In this document: positions 32,943 through 43,645 of the stretch, in pieces
Layout: every line of letters begins with the position of its first letter
Position numbering within the stretch: the stretch's first letter is position 1
NCBI RefSeq assembly: GCF_002210295.1
Contig: NZ_MWQH01000002.1
Coordinates: 310,001 to 374,000 of the forward strand
Source of the DNA: Fibrobacter sp. UWB5
Lineage (GTDB): Bacteria; Fibrobacterota; Fibrobacteria; Fibrobacterales; Fibrobacteraceae
Length of the DNA: 64,000 nt
Direction: 5' to 3'
Notes under the pieces: model-generated
Databases searched by the model: none
What the model saw: only the letters and a program-made list of their open reading frames with translations
Told to the model about the DNA's origin: nothing
Made by a program: the position numbers and the translations under genes

Positions 32943-33809
32943 CTAGGCCCTATGCTCCCTTAAATACTTGATAGCGGCGAGTCCTGCCTTGGCGCCTTCG
33001 CCTACGGCGACGGCAACTTGCAGGGTTCCTCCGGTGCAGTCGCCTGCAGCGAAGAGTCCAGGGAGAGTCGTCTGGAAATCCTTGTCGAGAACCAATGTTG
33101 GGCCGTCAAAGCCTGCGCCGGCCTTCTTGGCGAGGTCTGTGGCGTTTGCGCTTCCGAGGGCTACAAAGAGTCCGTCGAATTCTTCTTCAATGCCGTCTTC
33201 GTAGTGGACGCCCTTGAACTGGCCTTCGCCCACCAAAGATTGCAGGTGGCGAGATTCAATGCGTACGTTGGGCGGGAATGATGCAGTCAAGGGAGCGCCA
33301 TTAGTAAGAAGCGTGATGCTTGCGACGACTTGCGCAAGTTCCTGGACTTCGTGGAGGGCGTATTCGCCTGTACCAAGGACGGCCACCTTTTTCTGGCGGT
33401 AGAAGAATGCGTCGCAAACGGCGCAATAGCTTACGCCGTGGCCTTCGAGTTCTGTCATGCCCGCTACGGGGTGCTTGTTGCGGGCTGCGCCTGTAGCCAT
33501 AATACAAACTTTTCCGTGGTATTCGCCGACAAGACCCTTTGCCGAGAAACCTTGACCGTCAAACATGAGGTCGGTGATTTCGTCGTCGATGATTTTGGCA
33601 CCAAGGGCCATGGCCTGCTTGTGGCCCACTTCTAGAAGTTCTTCGCCGCTAAGGGGCTTTTCAAGTCCATAGTAGTTCTGGATCATGTGGGCTTTTGCCA
33701 AGCCACCGCCGTCTTTGCCGATCAATTGGACCGAAAGACCGGCCCTTAAACCATAGAGGGCGGCTGAAATTCCTGCGGGCCCGTAGCCCAAAATCAGCAT
33801 ATCTGTCAT
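32943..33809 (-). CDS. Thioredoxin reductase-like flavoprotein
   Basis: The 288-residue enzyme has an FAD-binding GYGPAGISAALYGLRAG motif (about 8-24), the redox pair in SYCAVCDAFFY (CxxC, as the CATC of thioredoxin reductase), an NAD(P)-binding region (VAVLGTGEYALHE, with Glu-Tyr instead of the usual GGDSA) and the C-terminal FAAGDCTGGTLQVAVAVGEGAKAG. It is probably a thioredoxin-reductase-like enzyme that may feed the thioredoxin at 29569 or a similar protein. The altered NAD(P) loop means cofactor choice is open. Start ATG at 33809. Confidence 0.85.
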   Translation of the reverse strand: MTDMLILGYGPAGISAALYGLRAGLSVQLIGKDGGGLAKAHMIQNYYGLEKPLSGEELLEVGHKQAMALGAKIIDDEITDLMFDGQGFSAKGLVGEYHGKVCIMATGAARNKHPVAGMTELEGHGVSYCAVCDAFFYRQKKVAVLGTGEYALHEVQELAQVVASITLLTNGAPLTASFPPNVRIESRHLQSLVGEGQFKGVHYEDGIEEEFDGLFVALGSANATDLAKKAGAGFDGPTLVLDKDFQTTLPGLFAAGDCTGGTLQVAVAVGEGAKAGLAAIKYLREHRA

Positions 33810-33907
33810 AAAAGCCTCAATATCTTTTCGATTATTTCATCGATAAAATACAAATTATTTATCTTATGGAATAGGTAGTTTGTGGTAAAAAAACTTAAAG
33901 GATTAAG

Positions 33908-35020
33908 ATGGAACGATTGACTCCGCGCGATATGTTTGTTGAGGCTGGCTACGGTCCGAACTTTGCAAACCAGCTTATACAAAATGCCTATAGCAAGTTA
34001 TTCGAAGGTGACCCGATTGATGAACGAGTCTGCTTTGACGCCTCCGACGACATGAGCTATATCATCGATATCGGTCACGACGACATCCGCTCCGAAGGCA
34101 TGAGCTACGGCATGTACATTACGGCGCTCACGGGCCATGAACGTCAGTTTGACAAGCTCTGGAATTTTTCCAAGCGTTACTTGAGAAACGACGACGGTCC
34201 GCATGTGGGTTATTTTGGGTGGCAGGTTTCTACGACCGATTTCAGCAAGATGGACCCGGGTGCTGCTCCCGATGGCGAAGAATACTTTGCCATGGCCCTT
34301 TTGATTGCAGCCGAAAAGTTTAATCGTCCTGACCTCAAGGACGAAGCGGTGGGCCTGATTAACTGGATGCGCAATAAGCCGAATAACGGAATTGTGGGCC
34401 CGATTATTGACCCGGAACGCAACTTGGTGAAGTTCTCGCCGGTGCTGGGTAACGATTTTACCGACCCGAGCTACAATACCATTGCTTTCTACCGCGCCTT
34501 TGCCGAGGCCACAGGCGACGAGACCTGGCTCACGATTGCGAACAACAGCCTTGAATACATTCAAAAGGCGGCTCACCCGGTGACGGGCCTTTGCAGTGAA
34601 TATTCCGAATACGACGGAACGCCAAGGGCGACCCCCTGGTACCCCGAAAGTGATTGCTTTAGCGGGGATGCTTGGCGCGTGGCGATGAATTTGAGCTTGG
34701 ACTATGCGCTGTTCCGCGGGCACGAGTGCGAAAAGCAGATCTGCGAAAAGATTCTCAACTTCTTTAACAGCAAGCGCCCTTACTTGGCAGACTACGCCAT
34801 TGATGGCAGCGATTTCCCGCGTCCCGGCCGTAATGCCACACCGGGCGTGATTGCCATGAATGCGGCTGCAACCCAGGTGCTCCCGACGGACGATCCGCGT
34901 ATCAAGCCGTTCGTGAAGGACTTGGCGGCGCTTTCGGTGCCTTACCGTTTCTGGCGTTATTACGATGGAATGCTTTATATGCTGGGTCTTTTGGCTACGG
35001 CGGGAAAGATTCGTATTTAA
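33908..35020 (+). CDS. Glycoside hydrolase family 8, probable reducing-end xylose-releasing exo-oligoxylanase
   Basis: The 370-residue protein is a GH8 (alpha/alpha)6 barrel. The proton donor is E63 (RSEGMSYGMY), with D122 (APDGEEYFAM) and the base D254 (CFSGDAWRV), matching the Rex enzymes that remove xylose from the reducing end of xylo-oligosaccharides. It has no signal peptide, consistent with an intracellular oligosaccharide-processing role after import. Length matches Rex (about 370-390). It is followed 37 bases later by the FISUMP lipoprotein on the same strand. A link to hemicellulose use is inferred from the family. Confidence 0.9.
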   Translation: MERLTPRDMFVEAGYGPNFANQLIQNAYSKLFEGDPIDERVCFDASDDMSYIIDIGHDDIRSEGMSYGMYITALTGHERQFDKLWNFSKRYLRNDDGPHVGYFGWQVSTTDFSKMDPGAAPDGEEYFAMALLIAAEKFNRPDLKDEAVGLINWMRNKPNNGIVGPIIDPERNLVKFSPVLGNDFTDPSYNTIAFYRAFAEATGDETWLTIANNSLEYIQKAAHPVTGLCSEYSEYDGTPRATPWYPESDCFSGDAWRVAMNLSLDYALFRGHECEKQICEKILNFFNSKRPYLADYAIDGSDFPRPGRNATPGVIAMNAAATQVLPTDDPRIKPFVKDLAALSVPYRFWRYYDGMLYMLGLLATAGKIRI

Positions 35021-35057
35021 AAACGGCACATGTGGGTTATAGAAAAAGGAATACAAG

Positions 35058-35996
35058 ATGAATAAACTGAATTACATGGTACGTCCGGTGGTTCTTGCGG
35101 GCGTATTCGCTTCGGCCATGATTTTTAGCGCGTGCGAGGACGTGCGCGTTGAAAATTACCCCAGTGGAAAAATCCGTATCGAGACGACCTATGTCAAGGA
35201 CAAGAAACAAGGTCCGGAAAAGGAATACTACGAAAACGGTAACGTAAAGCGTGAAGCCAATTACGTGAACGATCGCCGCGAAGGGGTGGTGAAGGAATAT
35301 TACGAAGACGGCATTCCCGAAGCGGAATACAATTACGTCGACGGCTATATCGAAGGCACGGTGATTCGCTACCACAAGAATGGCAAGATTGCCTCGAAGG
35401 CGGAATACAAGCAGAACAAGCAGATTGCATTCGGCGAATATTTCGATGAATCGGGCGAACCGGCCACGAGCGGTTCTTACAAGGATCCGCGTGATGGCTA
35501 CGCCTACGAATGGATTCGTATTGGTTCGCAGCTTTGGACGGCCGAAAACATGAACTATGGCACGGCATCGGGTTCGCTTTGCTCGCAGTGCAATCACTGG
35601 GGCCGTCTCTACAATTTTGAAAACGCCAAGAAGGCTTGCCTTGAAGGCTTCCACATGCCGACCAAGCAGGAATGGAATGAATTGCTCACTTTTGCGGGCA
35701 AGGAAAAGCCGGTGGGTGTCGTGCTGAAGGCGGGCTACGGCTGGGATCCGATCAAGGGTACCAACAACTACGGCAACGGCAAGGATGAACTCGGATTCGG
35801 TGCCAAGGCCGGTGGCGCGCACTTTGCAAAGAGCGATGTTCCGCTGAAAGAACGCAAGTTCGAAGCCGCCGGTCAGAAGGCTTTCTTCTGGACGGCTGAA
35901 GGCGAAGTGCTCGTGTTCTTCCACGACAAGGATATCGCGAAGTTTGAAAAGTTCAATCCGGAATACGGCGCCAGTTTGCGTTGCATTAAGGACTAA
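35058..35996 (+). CDS. FISUMP-domain lipoprotein with MORN-like repeats
   Basis: The 312-residue protein has a lipoprotein signal (AGVFASAMIFSACED). Residues about 35-140 hold four or so repeats of the MORN_2 antitoxin-like type (YPSGKIRIETTYVKDK, YYENGNVKREANYVND, YYEDGIPEAEYNYVDG, YHKNGKIASKAEYKQN). The C-terminal half is a FISUMP (Fibrobacter major paralogous) domain: EWIRIGSQLWTAENMNYG, CSQCNHWGRLYNFENAKKAC, HMPTKQEWNELL and SLRCIKD. The domain pairing is unusual. FISUMP proteins are numerous in Fibrobacter and lipoproteins or surface proteins of unknown function. Confidence 0.88.
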   Translation: MNKLNYMVRPVVLAGVFASAMIFSACEDVRVENYPSGKIRIETTYVKDKKQGPEKEYYENGNVKREANYVNDRREGVVKEYYEDGIPEAEYNYVDGYIEGTVIRYHKNGKIASKAEYKQNKQIAFGEYFDESGEPATSGSYKDPRDGYAYEWIRIGSQLWTAENMNYGTASGSLCSQCNHWGRLYNFENAKKACLEGFHMPTKQEWNELLTFAGKEKPVGVVLKAGYGWDPIKGTNNYGNGKDELGFGAKAGGAHFAKSDVPLKERKFEAAGQKAFFWTAEGEVLVFFHDKDIAKFEKFNPEYGASLRCIKD

Positions 35997-36016
35997 GCAG
36001 ATTTAAGAATGAAAAG

Positions 36017-36043
36017 AAAGGCGCTCTGATGAGCGCCTTTTTT
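36017..36043. terminator. Bidirectional terminator between FISUMP gene and yicC
   Basis: A perfect 10-base stem AAAGGCGCTC (36017-36026) with loop TGAT and GAGCGCCTTT (36031-36040), followed by TTT on the plus strand and preceded by A residues for the minus strand. It can end transcription of both convergent genes. Confidence 0.9.
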
Positions 36044-36065
36044 AATGGTTTGAAATGAGTCGCGA

Positions 36066-36947
36066 TTAAGCAATGTTAAGCGATTGCTCGCGGATGCATT
36101 CGACTTCGTTCTTGAGCTCGATGGCAAGGGCGGCGATGTCAGCACTCTGGCACTTGGTGCCGAGGGTGTTGGCTTCGCGGCCCATTTCTTGCAGAATAAA
36201 TCCGAGGTTCTTACCCTGGGCGCCGCCTTCCTTGAGGGCGTTCAGGAAAAGCTTGTTGTGGCTGCGGAAGCGTGTGATTTCTTCGTGAATGTCGAGCTTG
36301 TCGGCCATGATGCAGGCTTCCTGCAGCAGGCGGACGTCGTCGATTTCGCTATCCTTCAGGAGCACGTTGATGCGTTCCTTGAACTTGTCCTTCCACACTT
36401 CGATGCGCTGCGGATCAAGAACTTCGATCTTGTCGAGAACGGCGTTCAAGTGATTTACGCGGCCTTCGAGATCGCGAGCGAGGTTGGCGCCTTCCTTAGC
36501 GCGCATTTCGTTCACCTGGTCGAGAGCCTTGTCGAGTTCGGCGGCGAGGTGCTTTTCAAGCGCTTCGGAGTCGGCGTCGGCATCGGTGAATTGCAATACT
36601 TCGGGGAGGGCCAGAATATGTTCCAACTGGATATCGCCTGCAATGTGGTACTTCAGCTGCATGGCGTGCGTGATTTCGACAAACTTTTTAATGGCAGCTT
36701 CGTTGTAGGAAACCGGAATATTTCCGCCGGTGCCTGCGCCAAGCGTCACGCTAAAGATGACGGAGCCGCGGACCAGTTTGTCCTTGATTTGGTTCTTGAA
36801 GCTGTTTTCGAGGTAGGCCAAGTTCTTGGGCAACTTGCAGGAGATGTCCAAAAAGCGGTTGTTCACGCTGCGGACTTCAATCACGCAGCTTGCACCCTGG
36901 TACATGGACTCGCTCTTTCCAAACCCCGTCATCGATAAAATAGCCAT
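36066..36947 (-). CDS. yicC: YicC/YloC family endoribonuclease
   Basis: The 293-residue protein has the family opening ILSMTGFGKSE, EVRSVNNRFLDISCKLP, then LEGRVNHLNAVL and the ending FILQEMGREANTLGTKCQSADI, which identify YicC. The family has been shown to act as an endoribonuclease. It is followed by a terminator and preceded 12 bases earlier by the metX-metW fusion gene. Length matches E. coli YicC (287). Confidence 0.94.
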   Translation of the reverse strand: MAILSMTGFGKSESMYQGASCVIEVRSVNNRFLDISCKLPKNLAYLENSFKNQIKDKLVRGSVIFSVTLGAGTGGNIPVSYNEAAIKKFVEITHAMQLKYHIAGDIQLEHILALPEVLQFTDADADSEALEKHLAAELDKALDQVNEMRAKEGANLARDLEGRVNHLNAVLDKIEVLDPQRIEVWKDKFKERINVLLKDSEIDDVRLLQEACIMADKLDIHEEITRFRSHNKLFLNALKEGGAQGKNLGFILQEMGREANTLGTKCQSADIAALAIELKNEVECIREQSLNIA

Positions 36948-36959
36948 AATTAATCCTTA

Positions 36960-38762
36960 TTAAGCCTTTTTACTGACCATTGCTATCACGTGTTCCGCGC
37001 CGAAGTTTGCAAAACCGATCGCAGTCAGGAACTTGCTGAGCTTGTGTTCGTTCTGGTAGCTGATAGTTTCGATTTTCAAGCCTTCCTTGTCGCAAAGGGT
37101 ATGGAAATCCTTCACCGTCAAGAGGCGGATATTCGGCGTGTCATACCATTCGTACGGTAATTCCTTGGATTTCGGCATACGTCCGTGCAGCATCAGGCTT
37201 CCGCGGGTTGTCCAGTGACCGAAATTCGGGAAGGTCACGATGGCGCGCTTGGCTACACGCAGAAGTTCGTTCAAGAGAGCCACCGGGTCGCGGATTTCTT
37301 GAATGGTGCGGTTGATGATGGCGTAATCGAAGCTGCCGTCCTTGAAATCGCGAATGCCGCTTTCGTCAAGGTCGCGCTGGATCACGGGCACATCGTTTTC
37401 GAGGCAATCCATGATGCTCTTGAAGTTGCGCTCGATACCGAGAACTTCAACATGCTTTTTCTTGTTCAAGAAATCGAGAAGTTCGCCGTTACCGCAGCCG
37501 AGGTCGAGCACCTTGCTGTTTTCCTTGACGAGGCTTCCGATGAAGTCGAAGTCTTCGGTGTCGTGGAAAACAGGCATGACCTGCGTTTCGGTTTTGGTCG
37601 GAATAATCTTACTGTCGAGGAAACGGCCAACAGCCTTGCCGAGGTCGCCGACTTCAATAAGGAATCCGTCGTGACCGAATTGCGTGTCGAGCTCGAGGCT
37701 TGTCACTACTTTGCCGGCATTCAGAAGTGCACTTGTAATGCGGCGCGATTCATGCGGCGGGAAAAGCCAGTCGGTACTCAGGTTTACGTTCAGGAATTCA
37801 GCCTTTACGCCCTTGAATGCGTTTTCAAGGGAACCGTATTCCGTTTCGAGATCGAAGCTGTCGGTTGCGTGTGCAATATGCAGGTAGCTATTGGCGTCGA
37901 AGCGGTCTACGAATTTGGCACCCTGGTAGCGCAGGTAGCTTTCGAGCGGAAGGTTCAGGTCGAAAGGTGTGCTGTAGGTGACTGCGTGGTTACGGCTTTC
38001 CTGGTCTTGGGCGCGCTTGAATTTTTGTTCCATGCCCACGGCACTGAGGTAGGTAATGTGGGCTAGCTTGCGGGCGTTCGAAAGACCGACATCGGGGTGA
38101 GCCGATTCGTAGTAGTCGCCACCGTTAAAATTCGGGTCTTGGGTAATCACGTCGCGGGCGACGATTTCAAAACCGAGCGCCTGGCTGCTGAATCGCGGAG
38201 AGCTTGCAATCACGATGCAACGGCGAACAAGGTCCGGATAGTAGATGGCCCATTTCATGGCCTGGAAACCACCCATGGAACCGCCAATCACGCAGCAGAG
38301 CTGATCGATGCCGAGTCCCTTGGCGAGTTCTCGCTGGGCGTTCACCATGTCGCCGATGGTAATCATCGGGAAGGTGCTGCCGTAGGGTTTGCCTGTGCGG
38401 GGGTTAATGGTTGCAGGGCCTGTGGTGCCTTTGCAGCCACCCAAAATGTTACTGCACACGACAAAGAACTTGTCTGTATCGACCGGCTTTCCGGGGCCAA
38501 TCAGGGCGTCCCACCAACCGGGTTTCTTGTCGTTTTCGGTATAGTAGCCGGCAACGTGAGCGTCTGCTGTAAGTGGAGAACACACCCAGACAACATTGCT
38601 TTTGTCGGCGTTTAGCGTTCCGTACGTTTCGTAACGGATGGTCAGCGCCGGAAGGGTCTTGCCACTTTCGAGCTTAAAACCCTCGTCCCCGTAATCCTTC
38701 GTAAAGGTTTGGGGCACCACTGGGCCGACGCTATATTTATGCAAAAATTCACTCATATGCAT
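36960..38762 (-). CDS. MetX-MetW fusion (homoserine O-acyltransferase plus MetW methyltransferase-like domain)
   Basis: Residues 1-385 are MetX, the alpha/beta-hydrolase homoserine O-acyltransferase of methionine synthesis: nucleophile S162 in GGSMGGFQAM, acid D331 (STDWLFPP) and H364 (FGHDGF) are present. Residues about 405-600 are a MetW-like class I methyltransferase (VLDLGCGNGELLDFL, FDYAIINRTIQEIRD). metX and metW are neighbouring genes in many bacteria; here they form one 600-residue chain with no intervening stop. MetX acyl donor (acetyl- or succinyl-CoA) cannot be decided. An alternative start is 38756 (MSEFLHK). Confidence 0.9.
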   Translation of the reverse strand: MHMSEFLHKYSVGPVVPQTFTKDYGDEGFKLESGKTLPALTIRYETYGTLNADKSNVVWVCSPLTADAHVAGYYTENDKKPGWWDALIGPGKPVDTDKFFVVCSNILGGCKGTTGPATINPRTGKPYGSTFPMITIGDMVNAQRELAKGLGIDQLCCVIGGSMGGFQAMKWAIYYPDLVRRCIVIASSPRFSSQALGFEIVARDVITQDPNFNGGDYYESAHPDVGLSNARKLAHITYLSAVGMEQKFKRAQDQESRNHAVTYSTPFDLNLPLESYLRYQGAKFVDRFDANSYLHIAHATDSFDLETEYGSLENAFKGVKAEFLNVNLSTDWLFPPHESRRITSALLNAGKVVTSLELDTQFGHDGFLIEVGDLGKAVGRFLDSKIIPTKTETQVMPVFHDTEDFDFIGSLVKENSKVLDLGCGNGELLDFLNKKKHVEVLGIERNFKSIMDCLENDVPVIQRDLDESGIRDFKDGSFDYAIINRTIQEIRDPVALLNELLRVAKRAIVTFPNFGHWTTRGSLMLHGRMPKSKELPYEWYDTPNIRLLTVKDFHTLCDKEGLKIETISYQNEHKLSKFLTAIGFANFGAEHVIAMVSKKA

Positions 38763-38771
38763 AAATATAGC

Positions 38772-39206
38772 TTATTCCAACATAATCGTAAACGGTCCGT
38801 CGTTGGTTAAACTCACCTGCATGTCAGCGCCGAAGCGCCCTGTTTGCACGTTTGGTATCTCTTTTTTGCATTCCGCTATAATATAATCATATAGCTCGCT
38901 TGCTAGGGTGGGGTTCCCGGCTCCGTTGAACGTGGGGCGGTTTCCTTTGTTGCAATTTGCGTATAAAGTAAATTGTGAAACCAGCAGGAGTTCGCCGCCG
39001 ACATCTTTAATCGAAAGATTTGTCTTTCCGTTTTCGTCGGCGAAGATGCGGAGTGCAAGCATTTTGCGGATGTAGCGGTCGGCAATTTCTTTGGTGTCGT
39101 CTTCACCCACTCCGATAAGGATCATATAGCCCTTGCCGATTTTTCCGACGGTCTCGCCGTCGATATCGACTTGGGCGTTCAAAACGCGTTGAATCAGAAA
39201 TTTCAT
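38772..39206 (-). CDS. dtd: D-aminoacyl-tRNA deacylase
   Basis: DTD frees D-amino acids from mischarged tRNAs. The 144-residue protein shows the family motifs [11 protein letters not shown] (SQ-T nucleophile region) and [12 protein letters not shown] (the NxGPxT motif) in standard positions, with start [13 protein letters not shown]. Length matches E. coli Dtd (145). It is located just upstream of the metX-metW fusion on the same strand, 9 bases apart. Confidence 0.95.
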   Translation of the reverse strand: MKFLIQRVLNAQVDIDGETVGKIGKGYMILIGVGEDDTKEIADRYIRKMLALRIFADENGKTNLSIKDVGGELLLVSQFTLYANCNKGNRPTFNGAGNPTLASELYDYIIAECKKEIPNVQTGRFGADMQVSLTNDGPFTIMLE

Positions 39207-39392
39207 AGGCCTGTAAAATAATAAAAAATTCCTATAGCAGCCCCAGGGAACGGCGGAATCTGTCAGAAATCTTATAAAATTATATTTTCCTTACAAAATT
39301 GAGGGGGTGTGCTCCAAAAGGGTGGGAAAAAATCCATTCTTTTCTAAATTTGGCGCGGTTTGTAAACAAATAGTTAAGAAAAAGGTGTAAAG

Positions 39393-40598
39393 ATGGTGAT
39401 TGAACCGATGATCCGCAGCAATATGTGCGTGAACGCTCACCCTCAAGGCTGCGCCATGGATGTGAAGCGCCAGATTGAATACGTACAAAAGAAGCGCGCT
39501 GAACGTGGTACCCCGAAAGATGCTCCGAAGACGGTTCTGGTGTTGGGATGTTCGACCGGTTATGGACTTGCTAGCCGAATTTCGGCGGCGTTTGAATTCG
39601 GTGCCGCGACAATCGGTGTGTCGTTTGAAAAAGAAGGTGCTGATGAACCTCGCCAGAAACCGGGTACGCCTGGCTGGTATAACAACATGGCTTTTGACAA
39701 GTTCGCTCATGAAGCGGGCCTTGAATCGGTAACTTTTAATGGCGATGCTTTCTCCCATGAAATGCGCAAGAATGTGATTGACACCTTGAACAAGATGGGT
39801 CGTAAGGTCGATTTGCTGGTGTACAGCGTGGCATCGAGCGTGCGCGTGGATCCGGACAACGGAACGCTTTATCGCAGCGTGTTGAAGCCGATAGGCGAAA
39901 CTTTTTCGGGCGCAACGATTGACTGCATGACGGGCAAGATCAGCACGATTAGCGCAGAACCCGCCAACGAAGAAGAAATGGCCAACACCGTGAAGGTGAT
40001 GGGTGGCGAAGACTGGGCGCTTTGGGTGCGTCAGCTGAAGGATGCCGGCGTGCTTGCTGAAGGTATTAAGACAGTGGCTTATTCTTACATCGGCCCGAAA
40101 CTTTCTCATGCGATTTACCGCGACGGTACCATCGGTGGCGCCAAGAAGCACTTGGAAGCAACCGCGCGCGAATTGAATGCAGAACTTGAACGCGACTTGA
40201 AGGGTGAAGCCTACGTGTCCGTGAACAAGGGCCTGGTGACTCGTTCCAGCGCCGTGATTCCGATTATCCCGCTGTATCTTTCGGTGCTCTTCAAGGTGAT
40301 GAAGGAACAGGGAACACATGAAGGCTGCATCGAACAGATGGAACGCCTGATGAACGAACGCCTTTATACGGGCTGCGCCGTTCCTACTGATGAAAATAAC
40401 CTGATCCGCATTGACGATTGGGAATTGGACCCGAAGGTGCAAGAAGAAGTGAACAAGCGCATGGCGACCATCACGCAAGAAAACTTGGCGCAGGTGGGCG
40501 ACCTCGAAGGCTACCGCCACGACTTCTTGGCCACGAACGGCTTTGATATTGAAGGCGTGGATTACAGCGCCGACGTGAAGAGCGTCGAGACGATTTAA
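39393..40598 (+). CDS. fabV: Trans-2-enoyl-ACP/CoA reductase (FabV/TER family)
   Basis: The 401-residue protein is a member of the short-chain-dehydrogenase-like FabV/TER family: the nucleotide site VLVLGCSTGYGLASRI, the FSYVASSVRVDP-type region (VYSVASSVRVD), and the Y-x8-K catalytic pair (YRDGTIGGAK, after YSYIGPKLSHAIY). It reduces enoyl-ACP in fatty acid synthesis or enoyl-CoA. Length matches FabV (about 400). The AT-rich box TAAATT at 39345 could be its -10 element, but no clear -35 was found. A terminator follows. Confidence 0.94.
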   Translation: MVIEPMIRSNMCVNAHPQGCAMDVKRQIEYVQKKRAERGTPKDAPKTVLVLGCSTGYGLASRISAAFEFGAATIGVSFEKEGADEPRQKPGTPGWYNNMAFDKFAHEAGLESVTFNGDAFSHEMRKNVIDTLNKMGRKVDLLVYSVASSVRVDPDNGTLYRSVLKPIGETFSGATIDCMTGKISTISAEPANEEEMANTVKVMGGEDWALWVRQLKDAGVLAEGIKTVAYSYIGPKLSHAIYRDGTIGGAKKHLEATARELNAELERDLKGEAYVSVNKGLVTRSSAVIPIIPLYLSVLFKVMKEQGTHEGCIEQMERLMNERLYTGCAVPTDENNLIRIDDWELDPKVQEEVNKRMATITQENLAQVGDLEGYRHDFLATNGFDIEGVDYSADVKSVETI

Positions 40599-40621
40599 CT
40601 AGAGTCTTATGTTGTGAAGCT

Positions 40622-40653
40622 AAAAAGGCGCGGGTAAAACCGCGTCTTTTTTT
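40622..40653 (+). terminator. Rho-independent terminator after fabV
   Basis: Stem GGCGCGG (40627-40633) with CCGCGTC (40640-40646) around a 6-base loop, flanked by A5 and followed by eight T residues. One G-T pair is included. It ends fabV just upstream of pth. Confidence 0.9.
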
Positions 40654-40665
40654 TATATTTGGGGC

Positions 40666-41220
40666 ATGTATATTATTGTTGGTCTCGGGAATCCTGGTAC
40701 TCAGTATTCTAACACACATCACAACGCCGGTTTTATGGCGGTCGAAAAACTTGCTGATTCGAGCAAGGACTGGAAAAGCGAACATAAGGCGCTCACCATG
40801 AAGGTGAACATCGCGGGCGAGGAATGCCTGCTCGCTAAGCCGCAGACGTACATGAACCTCTCGGGCGAGGCCGTGCAGGCCTTGATGACATGGTACAAGG
40901 TGAAAACGGACCACCTGCTCGTCTTTAGCGACGACATTAATTTGGATGTAGGTCGTATCCGTTGCCGCAAGGACGGTAGTCACGGCGGTCAAAACGGGCT
41001 CCGCAATATCATTGAGCATGTGGGCGACAAGTTCCCGCGAATCCGCTTTGGCGTGGGAAAGTGCCCGCCCAAGTATGACCTTTCCAACTGGGTGCTGGCG
41101 AAATTCCCGCCCGAAGACCGCCCGGCCTTTGACGAGGCGATCGCCAAGGTCCCCGCACTCGTGGAATGCTACTTCAAGTTCGGCATCGAAAAGTGCATGG
41201 AACGCTATAACGGGAAGTAA
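40666..41220 (+). CDS. pth: Peptidyl-tRNA hydrolase
   Basis: Pth releases peptidyl-tRNAs. The 184-residue protein has VGLGNPGTQYSNTHHNAGFM (catalytic His region), AKPQTYMNLSG, HLLVFSDDINLD and KDGSHGGQNGLRNI motifs in standard order. Length is normal (E. coli 194). It lies 68 bases after fabV, downstream of a terminator, and upstream of guaB. Confidence 0.96.
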   Translation: MYIIVGLGNPGTQYSNTHHNAGFMAVEKLADSSKDWKSEHKALTMKVNIAGEECLLAKPQTYMNLSGEAVQALMTWYKVKTDHLLVFSDDINLDVGRIRCRKDGSHGGQNGLRNIIEHVGDKFPRIRFGVGKCPPKYDLSNWVLAKFPPEDRPAFDEAIAKVPALVECYFKFGIEKCMERYNGK

Positions 41221-41260
41221 AAACCGACTTTTTACAATATTTCTAGCGGTATAGAGCTAG

Positions 41261-42766
<1,506 letters not shown>

Positions 42767-42790
42767 TTCCGCTATTTCGATGTATAAAAA

Positions 42791-42818
42791 AGCCCGCGAT
42801 TCAAATCGCGGGTTTTTA
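42791..42818. terminator. Rho-independent terminator after guaB
   Basis: Stem CCCGCGAT (42793-42800), loop TCAA, ATCGCGGG (42805-42812), then five T on the plus strand, with A-rich flank on the other side. It is symmetrical and could serve the minus-strand gene as well. Confidence 0.92.
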
Positions 42819-42847
42819 TTTGTTTTGCAAATGGAACTGAGCTAATC

Positions 42848-43645
42848 CTAGAACGGGAACGTGAGACCTATACCGAGGGGCAATACGATCTTGTTGTTGT
42901 CGAGATAGCCGTATTCCTTGTTCAGGTTCGTGTAGTAACTGCCGTCTCCGGCGAAGAATTCGAAACCGGCTTCTACGTAGGCACCGAAATGCTTCACGAA
43001 CAGCACTTCCGCACCGATACCCAGCACGACTCGCCAGTAGTTCACCGTCTCGGTGTATTCCTTGTAGACGCCTGTGCCGATGTCGCGTTCCCTGTCGTAT
43101 TCGCCGTGAATCCAGTCGGAAGTCAGGAACGTGTAGAAGTAGCGGGATTCCATGGGGTAGTAGATGAGCGAGATGCCGACCTGGAAAATATCTTCCGTGT
43201 AGTCGGTGAAATGCACTCCTACGTTGAAGATTTCCTGCGCAACGACGTATTCAAGCGAGACGATGCCGCGGCTCGGGGATTTGATGCCCGCGGTGACGAC
43301 GAACGTGTAGACGGGGGCGTCCCTGCCGTAGACCATACGCTCTGACGAACTGGATTCTGCGCCAATGAGGACGAGTCCTCCGTCGCCGCTGGAGGATGAA
43401 GATTCTTCGGCCGCCGATGACGATGATGCCGTTGTCGCCAAGGCTTCGGTTTCGCCGGCGCCTGCGGCAGAACTGGCGTCGTCTTCGGGAGCAAACTTCT
43501 GATCCATGATCGAAGCGAAGGCGTCTTCCGACGACGATTCAACTGCCGATGACAATTCATTTGCCGACGAGCTGGACTCCTGCGCGAATGAGATCGGCGC
43601 GAGGAGTGCAACGACGAGCGAGATTGCCTTGATGAGAGTCTTCAT
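42848..43645 (-). CDS. Ser-rich exported membrane protein (beta-barrel-like)
   Basis: From the ATG at 43645 the product is 265 residues. It has a signal peptide (IKAISLVVALLAPISFAQE), a Ser-rich linker with four SSSS-type runs (about 20-100), and a C-terminal region with barrel-like strands (GIVSLEYVVAQEIFNVGVHF, YWRVVLGIGAEVLFV, YVEAGFEFFAG) ending in Phe (GIGLTFPF). It overlaps the end of gatA by TAATG, so it is translated from the same message. The longer upstream frame is Arg/Pro-rich and implausible as protein. Function unknown. Confidence 0.78.
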   Translation of the reverse strand: MKTLIKAISLVVALLAPISFAQESSSSANELSSAVESSSEDAFASIMDQKFAPEDDASSAAGAGETEALATTASSSSAAEESSSSSGDGGLVLIGAESSSSERMVYGRDAPVYTFVVTAGIKSPSRGIVSLEYVVAQEIFNVGVHFTDYTEDIFQVGISLIYYPMESRYFYTFLTSDWIHGEYDRERDIGTGVYKEYTETVNYWRVVLGIGAEVLFVKHFGAYVEAGFEFFAGDGSYYTNLNKEYGYLDNNKIVLPLGIGLTFPF

